From positions 66,568,895 through 66,632,894 of the forward strand of contig CM043963.1 of assembly GCA_014529385.2 (NCBI GenBank): a stretch of 64,000 nucleotides of DNA. Reading direction: 5' to 3'. Numbering within the stretch: position 1 is the stretch's first letter; each line of letters opens with the position of its first letter. This DNA comes from Adiantum capillus-veneris. Taxonomy: Eukaryota; Streptophyta; Polypodiopsida; Polypodiales; Pteridaceae. A model generated the notes under the pieces. The model was not told where the DNA came from, did no database searches, and worked only from the letters and a program-made list of their open reading frames with translations. Shown piece by piece: positions 55,133-64,000 of this stretch. A program made the position numbers and the translations under genes.

Positions 55133-56829
55133 ATGGGTGATCATGTTGAGCAACAGGGTATGCATTTGACCCAGCAACAATGCAAATAATTCAAGCATTT
55201 GCAATGTTCATGCAACAACAATATGCTACTGAAAGAAGGGACATTTCAACAACGAAGGCCATACACGCGGTCGTCAACAGAATGGATCAGTTCAATGGCA
55301 AAGATGTAACCAAGTACTTACGCGAGTATGTGAAGGAGATGGAGCTGCATCGCGTGTCAGAAGGTGAGATGATTCAAAGCTTTGAGCTAGTTGTTGCTCC
55401 AGAAATTAGGGAGCATGTTAGGGCAATTAAAGATGGGCATGGGAGAAATTGGGAAGAACTCAAAGTAGCTTTAAAGGAGGAATATTTCATGGAGGACTCG
55501 GAGAGAGTGACCAAAAGGACATTATTAAAATGGGTAGTCAAGCGAAAGCAAGGACTATCAATAACAGAGCTACTTAGGGAATTTGAGCGGCTCTATGCAC
55601 AACTCACTAGGACAAAATGGGCCACACTAGATGCAGAGAAGATAGATCTTTTCTTACAAGCTGCAGGTAAAGAGTTTCAAGAAAATTTGGAGCTTCTTCT
55701 TGAAGATAAAGATGCTGAGCAGGGACTAAAGACCGACTGGAATGAGGTTGAAGGTGTTGTCTCACTGCTTGCCAAATGACAAAGAAGAAGGGACAAGATG
55801 GTAGTAAACACTACAAGTCCTTCCACCTCAACTTCTGACAAAATGGTAAAGCCTACTTTTATCGCTCCTAAGTTTGATGAGTCCATGCTAGATGAGCTTG
55901 TGAAGGGAATGCGTGACTTGAAGGTGAAGTTTTCAAAGCTTGAAGAAAAAGGCCAACCATCAGGGCCACTTCCTAGGCAAAGACAACAGCCCAAAGAAGG
56001 GTTTTTTAATAGATGTATTTGGTGTGATAGTACAGACCATGTAAGAAGGGATTGTGATGATTTTAGTGATGCTTTGTCAAAAGATGTTGTCTTTTTTAAA
56101 GATGGTAAAATCCACTTAAGAGAGACAGGTCTACCCTTGAGAACTAACTTTGGGAAAGGGGGAATGCAAACCTTAGTTGAAGATATGGCAACCAAGCATG
56201 CCACCTCTTCAGTTGAGGCAGCTACTTATGGAGTAAAAATTGAGCATTTTTGTGATGAAGAGGTGAGTGACCATCATGGTCAGATTTGGCCAAATGTCAT
56301 GCAATTAGCTAAAAAGGGAAAGCTTACAAAAGAGATTCTACATGAAGCAGATGATTGCATACGTCTAGAAACAGGATGGAATGATCCAGTGGACTCATTG
56401 TCAGTGCATGCCTACATTACAAAATGCCAACAAAATGAGGCGATTGTAGAAGAGAAGCGCAGACGTGAGAATGCTGATGAAGGACCATCAAAAAGAGCTT
56501 CTAGAAGTGGGGGAAGAAGCAACTCAATGCTTTCTCAAACACCCTCAACACAAGGAGCATCTCCACCTGAAGTACTCATGGAGGACTCTACAACAGGAAA
56601 GAAGAAAGAGCCAACAAAAGGTAAGACAAAAGGCCCAACTTATAAACTACAATCTGATATTGAGGTTGCTACCGATTTAAAGAAAGTCTTGGAGGAAAGG
56701 ATCTTGAATAGCAAGATTGAGTTTACTCTCGGAGAAGTTCTTGGCATTGCAAAGCGTGAATTCCATGAGGAGATCATTGACATCATCAAGAGGAAGAGGA
56801 AAACCCTTGATGAAGTTTCTCGTCCATAG
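55133..56829 (+). pseudogene. G4 gag
   Basis: ATG at 55133 opens MGDHVEQQGMHLTQQQCK but stops. The main frame starts from 55180 (MQIIQAFAMFMQQQYATERR). The capsid-like region has MDQFNGKDVTKYLREYVKEM, FELVVAPEIREHVRA and RTLLKWVVKRKQGLSITELL. A TGA at about 55777-55779 interrupts the same frame. A CCHC knuckle, CIWCDSTDHVRRDC (56020), is followed by a Lys/Ser-rich linker to 56829. This is a Gypsy gag with a single knuckle, related in style to that of G3-type elements. Confidence 0.82.
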
Positions 56830-56859
56830 GTTGAAGGGGAAACTTCAAAAACATAAGGG

Positions 56860-57356
56860 ATGCAACTGCAAAATAAGGAGAATGATGGAGCTGTGGTAGG
56901 ATGCTACCAATCTAGTGGGAGAGTGAAGCAAGTGCATTTCTCAAATGATGATGAAGAAGTTGAAGATATTCCTAGGAGTTACTATTCACGAAGTCATTGG
57001 GCAAGAGCTACTACAGAAACTTTGGTCAAGGTAGGTGATCTTGAAGAGCCTATTGTTGCCTTGATTGACCATGGTTCAGAAATAAACATAATGTCAAAGA
57101 GTCTCTACAACAAGTGCAAATGGCCGATGGACACAGATCATGGCTGGATGGTGAAAGTGGCAAACAATTCATCCGGTGAATTGTATACAGCATGTCCAGG
57201 TGTGAAGGTGACAATGGGTGATGTAAAGATTGACCAAAACTTCTTTGTACAGGATACATCTTCATATCATCTCATCCTTGGACAACCCTACATTGTGGGA
57301 GTTCGAATGGAAACAAAGGTAATGGATGATGGTTTAGCATATGCTAGGATATGTAG
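56860..57356 (+). pseudogene. G4 protease, cut by G3
   Basis: It is in the same frame as gag after a TAG. EEPIVALIDHGSEINIMSKS carries the aspartic-protease site in DHG form, followed by HGWMVKVANNSSGELYTACP and SYHLILGQPYIVGVRM with the ILG motif. The retropepsin is nearly complete. Coding then meets the G3 LTR at 57357, so reverse transcriptase and later domains of G4 are beyond the insertion or lost. Confidence 0.85.
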
Positions 57357-57615
57357 TGAGGCGGTCCGGGGCAGGCAACAAGAAGAGCAACCTCTAGACA
57401 CCCTTCAAGGCTCCTGTGCTGCTCAATGGGGCTGGGGCACAACACAACACAAACCAAAACAACAAACCCACAGCCAAATCCCAACTACACAACGGGCACC
57501 ACCTAGTTTAAGAGCGAACTAGGACGCAAAAGAGGAGAATCGTTAGAGCAACCCACAAACAAGCAAGGAATTTACACTAACCCTAACACTAATGGAACAC
57601 TCCCACACACTAAAA

Positions 57616-57691
<76 letters not shown>

Positions 57692-60048
57692 CGGGCTGCT
57701 TTGAAACGTATCGGCAATGATCAAGCAAACACAACTATATATTTAAGAAAGAGAGAGAAAGGGGGAGGGGGTGCTTGTTGCATTAATACCTTCTTACAAA
57801 TCTGTCATGACAAATCAAAGTGAGATTAATATTTGTTCAACATAGCTTGCGTAAATTTCACCACAACACATCACAAGAAAAGCCACCCCAATCACTGTCT
57901 TAAGGCCAGGGGAGTCCTCTCCACCCTGTCGCCCTCTTACAGTATGTGGGATTTATGGCTAGATTGATGACAACACCAGAGACAAGCTATCAAGAACTTA
58001 ACAAAAAACACCAAGACACTTACGCATCATTGTTGTCCATTACTTCACGTTGGAAGGGAGACAAAGTATCCAAGCTTAGTCCAAATCCACCCTCCTTGAT
58101 TCAGCAAATGTTGGGCTTACACTAGTAGGAGAAATGATAGATTTCCTACTCTCAATTGAATGATCACTCTCTCTCTTACAATGGCATAGAGTTCCCTTGC
58201 TAATCCCCTATTACAACACATGCACATGCATAAGACAATGAGCTTCCACTCAAGAGCTCCTTCTAGAGAGGTTGAGCTTGGCTTCTCAAGCTATAGCATA
58301 GTGCTCTTGCTTATGGCTCCCCATTTGTGCTAGCTACACCCTCCTTTTATAGCAATTTTGAAGGCTAGGGTTACTCCTCTAGCCATGGTTGGGTTAGATT
58401 TTCAGCAATTTATCTAATTTCTTTTGCTTGGAATTATCAAGAAGTTGGTGGGGAAAGAGAGAGGAGAGAAATGGAGGTGATAGGACTTTTCATAGTGGGT
58501 TAGTGTTAGTAGAGTTAGTATTAATTTACAAATGGAATTGGATATTTACAATGGGAGTATCCATGTAGGATACAAATAAGGAAGAAAAACTCTTAAGAGG
58601 TAAGAAAAGGTGGATTTCTTACAAGGTTGATGCTCCAAGTGTCTTGAGTAGGGCCAATTTTGACGCTTCTTGACGGTCCACTAGCTTTGACGGTACATTT
58701 TTTCTCCACTCTTGACCTTCCTTGAGAGTCAAGGTAATTGAAGCTGAGTAATCAACCACCATGATGCTGTCTTTTAAGAGAAGAGGCTGAATTTTGTGGT
58801 TTTTTTGATAGATATGGGTAATTTGGAGGAGGAAAAATGAGACTAGGTGGTCAATTTTAGAATGGAATTGTGTGTGGGAGGTATGAGTTCACCATGGTTT
58901 CTCTTATTCTTCAAGGTTGAGGAGAAGGTGAGTAGGGTGCAGAGAGGAGTGGTGAGAGAGGTGGGGATGATGAGTGGAGAAGTGTGTTTGAAAGAGGAAA
59001 ATGATAAAGTGGAACAGAGAGTGTGGCTGCATAGCATGGGAAAACTGGGGTCCACTAATAAAATCATAGCTCACAGCTCGTAGCTCAAAAAAATATGAAA
59101 AAATTTGAGGCAAAAGTTCAGCCCAGGAGCTACAACTTTTGTTTGTATTACCTTTTCACATTCGGAGAGCAAGTGAACTTTAAAAATTCAGCAAAACCAA
59201 CCGTTTTTTTCCACTGCACAACGTCCTTGTGGGGTCCTTCTTTGGATGATTCTTTTGAATACCTCCAAGAGTGAGCCCTCCATAGTGCATGTATGCATGC
59301 CACCTACCCTTGACCTTATTTGGTAGGTCTATAATTGAAGATATTGTTGAGATCTTGATATAAGTGAATAGTACAACTAAGAAAATCAAATATTGAGGGG
59401 TCTAAAAAATATGTACATGTCAAATATAAATAATATAAGTGGAAAAAAATATAAAGGGGTCAAAAGAAATCTCTCTCATTATGAGGCTATCATAAAAAGA
59501 TAAATATTTTTGGTGTTCTAATTTTTTAGAAATAAAACAAAATAGATGTAGGAAGGGAAAAATCACAATAGTGAAAAAATATACACATAAATAAAACTAG
59601 TTTTTTGGATTTTGTTGGGGTGGAGTTACACCAAATATAAAAGAAGCTTACATGAAAATATTTCTATATGGAATAAAGAGTATGAAAAATGTTAAGAAAA
59701 ATTGTGGTAATGGTCAGGCAATGTACAGAGCATAAATAACACACACCTAGGTAGAAATATTTAAATAAATACCAAAATAATTATGAAAAAATCTTTTATT
59801 TAGGCCCTATATACAAAGAAATATTTACATACGCATGGGCCATAATATACTTATATTTTTTATATTTTTGGCTCAACTAGCCCAATGACTAGCTAATTGA
59901 GGGTTTTTAAGAAGATATGGGAAAAGCCCCCTAACTCACACACGCCTATGTACAGTGAAATGGTAGGGATAGCCATAGCGTTTGGGTGAATTTGGTAGGG
60001 TGGAGTAACTTACTATGGCAATTATGGAGAGCTGAAAAACTCCTATCA
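57357..60048 (-). repeat. G3 3' LTR (about 2.69 kb)
   Basis: Plus-strand start TGAGGCGGTCCGGGGC after the G4 protease; end CTCCTATCA directly before TTAGCCCTCCCCC, the same polypurine-tract boundary as in G2 (CCCCATCA|TTAGCCCTCCCC). Near the left end GGGCACCACCTAG and CTAGGACGCAAA match the G2 LTR. (GA)n occupies 57619-57690. The second LTR is outside the window, so length is inferred from these edges. No gene is present. Confidence 0.75.
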
Positions 60049-60064
60049 TTAGCCCTCCCCCAGG

Positions 60065-61430
60065 ATGGTGGTATTCATGTACCATCATAGAGCATCTTTT
60101 CCAAAGAGAGTGCTTCAGAGTCCTTGACGAGATCTTCATTGTTTGGCCCCTCAGAATTTTGGCTGGAGTTACACTCATGCTTCATGTAACAATACTTACA
60201 TGAGACAGCGGCCTTTGGACCGATCTTTGGTAGATCCTTTGGTAGAAGGCGACTCAAATAGGGCTTCAAGCGATACCCGTTTACCTTCATGGAGTGCTCT
60301 TTACCATTCACGTCCATAAGTTGATAGTAACTAGAATTGAAAGCCTTCTTGACTATGTATGGCCCTTGCCATCTAGTTTCAAACTTGGCATCAAAACGAT
60401 TGTCAAGTCGATTGTCATACCTTAGCACGAGCTCTCCTTCCTTGATGCCTTTGTCCTTCAGTTTCTTGTCGTGCGTTTCTTTCGCTTGTGTGGCTTTCCT
60501 CTTGTAGCACTCATATGCTGCTTCTCTTTTCCACTCAAGCTCCACTAACGTAAGAAGTCGATCCATCCATACCTCTTGATCATCTTGTGCTCCTTTGCCA
60601 TGAAGTCGCATTGTTGGAATGTTGAGCTAGATAGGCTGCAAAGCCTCTTGACCATAGACCAAGTGAAATGGTGTGAACTCCGTGGCTTCCCTATATGTGG
60701 TTCGATATGCCCACAAGGCACCATCCAAGAAGTCATCCCATAATTTTGTTTTGTTTTGCACCATCTTTCTAATGATTCCTGCAATGACACCATTAGCCTT
60801 CTCCACCAAACCATTTGACCGTGGGTAGTATGGTGTGCTATGACGATGTAGAATGTGAAGCTCTTCACAAACTTCTGTGAGCAAGCCCTTCCTAAACCCT
60901 GAACCATTATCAGAAACAATCTCCAAAGGTGTGGCAAATCTTCAACAAATGTGATTGTACACAAACTTGCTAACTGTCCTCTCATTCACTCTTGCCACAC
61001 TTTGAGCTTCCACCCACCTAGTCATATAGTCTACAGCCACTAGAATGTAGAGTTTACCATTTTTTGTCCTCGGCAGAGGACCCATAGCATCAATGCCCCA
61101 CTTTTCAAAGGGTCCATTTGCAAGCACCATTTGCCTCGGGCCATGCACCAACCTTCTATTTCCATTTATCTGACAATTGTGACAGCTTTTACACCAATGT
61201 TGAACATCCACATGCAAGCCTGGCCAAACATACCCTGCAAGCAAAATATTCTTCACAGTTGATTCTTGGGCAAAATGACCACCACATGCCTCTTCATGCA
61301 AACCTTTTAGAATGGCTGGAATTTCCTCGATAGTTGGTACTCTTCTGCACACTTGATCCTTCCCTCTTTGATAGAGGGAGCCTTCTAGGAGGAGATAGAA
61401 ACTTGCCTTCTTCATGAGTCTCCTCTTCTC
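60065..61430 (-). pseudogene. G3 integrase
   Basis: H2C2 module: LHEEACGGHFAQESTVKNIL...CKSCHNCQING (61300-61160). Core: FEKWGIDAMGPLPR (first Asp), DYMTRWVEAQ, LEIVSDNGSGFRKGL (second Asp, about 60910) and SNGLVEKANGVIAG (Glu). The end has TEFTPFHLVYGQEAL and, after a stop and shift near 60612-60630, ELVLRYDNRLDNRFDAKFET, GPYIVKKAFNSSYYQLMD. Unlike G2, all three acidic residues are kept. Frame breaks near 60940 and 60625 disable it. There is no chromodomain. Confidence 0.88.
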
Positions 61431-63533
61431 AGCCTTCGTGAAGTCTTGTGGAAACTCACCCTCCAAAATGTAGCCAATAATGGGAGCCAATGACTTCAAT
61501 CCCTGGTATCTCGGTTGCTTGACAGCTGCTGTCACCATGATGATCTGCACTTCTCTCTCAACACATGTAACTGCTTGTTGTGCAAGTAAATCGGCATCTT
61601 CATTTTGTTTCCTCGGCATATGATATAGTTGCACTTCTTCAAACTGATTAAACATCCTACGAATGGCATGAACTTTTGTCCTTAAGCTTTCATTCTTGCA
61701 TGCCTAAATGCCTAAAATCTGTTTAACAATGAGAAGTGCATCTCCCTTTACCATGAGACGTTTTATCCCTTGGCCAATGCACATCTTCAAACCATGAAGT
61801 AGTGTGTTGTATTTTGCTTCAATGTTGCTAGGTTAACCTGGTAGATTGAACTTCTCTTTCATGACCACCTCTCCACTTGGGTTGAGCAACACTAGCCCTC
61901 CCCCTGCTTTTCCTGTGGCTCGACGAAAAGCTCCATCAAAGAACAAGGTAAAAGCATTAGGAATACTTTTTGGTGGTGGCAATGGTAGGGTCTTTACTTC
62001 AGGCACCTTAATCTCCTTTTCATGCACCCTATAAGTGAGAATCCCTGCCAATTGTGCACGCACACTATCTTCTACCTTGAAAGAGTATTGGAACTCTTGC
62101 AACTCCATAATCCACTTTGAGATCCTAGTACTAAGATTCATTTGAGATGACACCCAAGGGAACAAATTTTCTGCAGTGAGAATTACAAAAGGTTTTGGTA
62201 GCAGGTAGGATCTAAACTTTCTCACCGCAAACATGAGAGAAAGCATCATGAGTTCTGCTTCTGTGTAGTCTCTCTCCAAAGCATTCATGACCCTACTAGC
62301 AAAGTAGATGGGTCGCATCCTTGTACTGTGGGGATCTTGTTGTAGCAACACAACACCAATTGTTTCCCTTCCAACACTAGAGCTAACAAAGAATGTGTAC
62401 TCCCAACAAGGAGGCATGAGTGTTGGTAGCTCTGACAAAATGACTTTAATGTTACAAAAATAATCTTCAAGCTCATCAGACCATGCAAATTCTACTTGTT
62501 GTGTCAACTTTTGCAAAAGATGAAGCAACTCCGAGGCTAAGTGAATGAAGCGTGACATATACTTCACCTTCTGAATGAAAGAGATGACCTCCTTAAGACT
62601 CTTCGGTGATGGGAGCTCAATAAGAGCCTTTGCCTTTGAAGGATCCACCTCAATGCCTTTATAGGAAACCTTGTGACCGAGCAAGATCACTCCATCCTCA
62701 CCTATGTGGCACTTGTCGGGGTTGAGTTGACCTCCCATGTCGTAGAGCTTCTTTAAACCTTCTTCTACCCTTTGTAGATGCAATGATTTTGAGCTATAAA
62801 TGCAGAAATCATCAATGAACACCCTAATTGACTTTCCAAAGAATGCTTGAAACACCATGTTCATGAAACGTTGGAATGTTCCAGGAGCATTTGTCAGACC
62901 AAATGGCATAACTCTAAAAGCATAACAACCCCAAGGAGTGATAAACGTTGTTTTCAATTGATCTTCCAATGCGATACCTATTTGAAAGTAGCCTGAGTAG
63001 CCATCACACACAGTGTACTTCTCATGACCAGCTACCTCATTTAGTATCTCATCCTGAAATGGGAGGGGAAAGTGATCTCTTTTTGTTGCCTCATTGAGTG
63101 GACGGTAATCCACACACACCCTCCACTTTCCGTTTTTCTTAGGAGTGACAACAACGGGAGAGACCCACTCTGAATTCTCCACTGGATAAATGAAACCTGC
63201 TGCTAGAAGCTTTCTTACCTCCTTGAGTAAAGCCTGCTCCTTGATGACTCCTAGCCTTCGTAGCTTCTGAGCCTTAGGTGTGGCCTCTGGCTTCAACTCA
63301 ATTTTGTGTTGAACAACATCTACTCCACGCACATCGGTGTAGTCTTTAGCAAAAAGCTTAGGAAATTTCCTTAGCACACATTTGAACTCCTCTCTTTCAT
63401 CCTTTGTAAGTGTTGTAGATAGCATACCTTCTAGCATTCTTTCATCTTCCACTTTTTGGTTCTCTTGGGAACCTACCTCCTCCAAACCTTGACAAGAGGT
63501 CTCTTGGTTGGTTGGCTTAAACCTTACCCCCAT
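61431..63533 (-). pseudogene. G3 reverse transcriptase and dual RNase H
   Basis: An open frame of 566 codons (63533-61833) holds the reverse transcriptase: NSEWVSPVVVTPKKNGKWRV, GYSGYFQIGIALEDQLKTTF, MPFGLTNAPGTFQRFMN and the catalytic VFIDDFCIYSSK. A degenerate RNase H follows (FFVSSSVGRETIGVVLLQQD, VILTAENLFPWV), and then the start of an archaeal-type RNase H (FTLFFDGAFRRATGKAGGGL). A TAA at 61833-61835 interrupts before NIEAKYNTLLHGLK, and another stop replaces a Trp near 61706. The end has YHMPRKQNEDADLLA. This is the longest intact frame in the window. Confidence 0.92.
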
Positions 63534-63564
63534 GACTTTGATGGAAGACTCCTCTTCAATAATG

Positions 63565-63682
63565 CTGCCACTACTTTCTTCTTCTGAAGTGTTATCGGTT
63601 CAACCTTCTTCCGGTTCAACCTTCTGCCGCTACTTTCTTATTCTGAAGTGTTATCGGTTCAACCTTCTTCCGTCTCACTTTG
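63565..63682. repeat. 59-bp tandem duplication between G3 protease and reverse transcriptase
   Basis: CTGCCACTACTTTCTTCTTC at 63565 recurs as CTGCCGCTACTTTCTTATTC at 63624, each followed by GAAGTGTTATCGGTTCAACC. The 59-bp offset shifts the frame and explains why protease and reverse transcriptase are in different frames. Confidence 0.88.
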
Positions 63683-64000
63683 AGATGATTCTTCATGGAG
63701 CTCCTCTTGGCGTTGCTCCTTCATGTCAAAGACAACCTTCTTATGATTGTCGTTCCTGCAAATTAGCTTTCCACTCTCCCAATCCTGCAAAGCTCGCATT
63801 TTCATTAACCATGGTCTCCGTAGGATAAATGGGTAACCATTTCCTTTGGTAGACATGACATAGAAATCCACTGCCTTCTTAATGCCAAAGGCCTCCACAA
63901 AAACATTTTTACAAATGCCTACGCACCTAGCCTTGCTATTGTTTGCCATCTTGACCTTAATTTCAAGTGTCTCATGGATGTGCATGCCTAGTCTTTGCAT
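63659..64000 (-). pseudogene. G3 protease, partial
   Basis: Only the C-terminal half is in the window: EIKVKMANNSKARCVGICKN, AVDFYVMSTKGNGYPFILRR and PWLMKMRALQDWESGKLICR. The ILG motif is ILR here. It closely follows the G2 protease (YPLILGRPWLMAMK) but keeps the Gln that is a stop in G2. The active-site half lies beyond 64000. The frame ends at the 59-bp duplication. Confidence 0.85.

Larger units (their letters stand above)
57357..64000 (-). mobile_element. G3: Ty3/Gypsy Tat-like retrotransposon, 3' part
   Basis: The minus-strand order from 64000 leftward is protease, reverse transcriptase, degenerate RNase H, archaeal-type RNase H, integrase, polypurine tract, LTR, as in G2, with which it shares many motifs. 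It is inserted in G4. The gag end and 5' LTR lie beyond 64000. Confidence 0.9.

Overview
The window is repeat-rich nuclear DNA of a land plant and is built almost entirely of nested transposable elements. I found no complete host gene, rRNA, tRNA or CRISPR array. The evidence for a plant is the mix of families: L1-type LINEs whose ORF1 carries a DUF4283-like domain, Ty1/Copia elements primed by initiator Met-tRNA, Ty3/Gypsy elements with two RNase H domains (Tat type), a Mutator-like MITE, and long GA, TA and TG microsatellites. The style of the Gypsy and Copia proteins suggests a seedless vascular plant such as a fern or lycophyte. That is an inference from general resemblance, not a demonstration.

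Layout. (1) 1-18.5 kb is a LINE-rich zone. Five copies of one L1-like family lie at 906-1185 (+), about 1976-2165 (-), 4171-4388 (-), 4591-10006 (+, nearly full length) and 10506-18476 (-, 5' truncated). Target-site duplications (TSDs) fix the ends of three of them. LINE2 is split by a 3.16-kb LTR element without a recognisable gene (13473-16628, TSD AAGCC). A MITE and several tandem repeats fill the gaps. (2) 18.5-31.6 kb holds element E1: an LTR-type 3' end (polypurine tract and LTR edge at about 19.69 kb) and one long decayed minus-strand ORF of about 1,170 codons with a coiled coil and no recognisable polymerase. Upstream of it are roughly 285-bp repeats, each with a palindrome. A complete Copia element (23960-30198, TSD TTTCA) sits in those repeats, and its integrase gene holds a further insertion of about 1.1 kb. 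(3) 31.6-51.5 kb is Gypsy element G1 on the minus strand. Its reverse transcriptase is split by a young 9.29-kb Tat-like Gypsy, G2 (35416-44705). G1 has an extra retropepsin-like domain after integrase, and leader repeats like those of E1. (4) 51.6-57.4 kb has plus-strand Gypsy material (G4): a pol tail, a full LTR A, a truncated LTR B, then gag and protease. (5) 57.4-64 kb is the 3' half of a Tat-like Gypsy, G3, on the minus strand. It was inserted into G4 and continues past the window.

How the parts relate. Almost every gene here is a gag, protease, reverse transcriptase, RNase H, integrase or LINE protein, and nearly all are broken by stops, frameshifts or deletions. Most stops inspected are one C-to-T (or G-to-A) change from a sense codon, as expected of methylated, silenced repeats. 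Order of insertion can be read from the nesting: the LTR element after LINE2, Copia after E1, G2 after G1, G3 after G4. The most unusual features are the orphan ORF of E1, the palindrome-bearing repeats shared by E1 and G1, the protease domain downstream of integrase in G1, and the inverted AATAATCGC motifs in the LINE1 leader.
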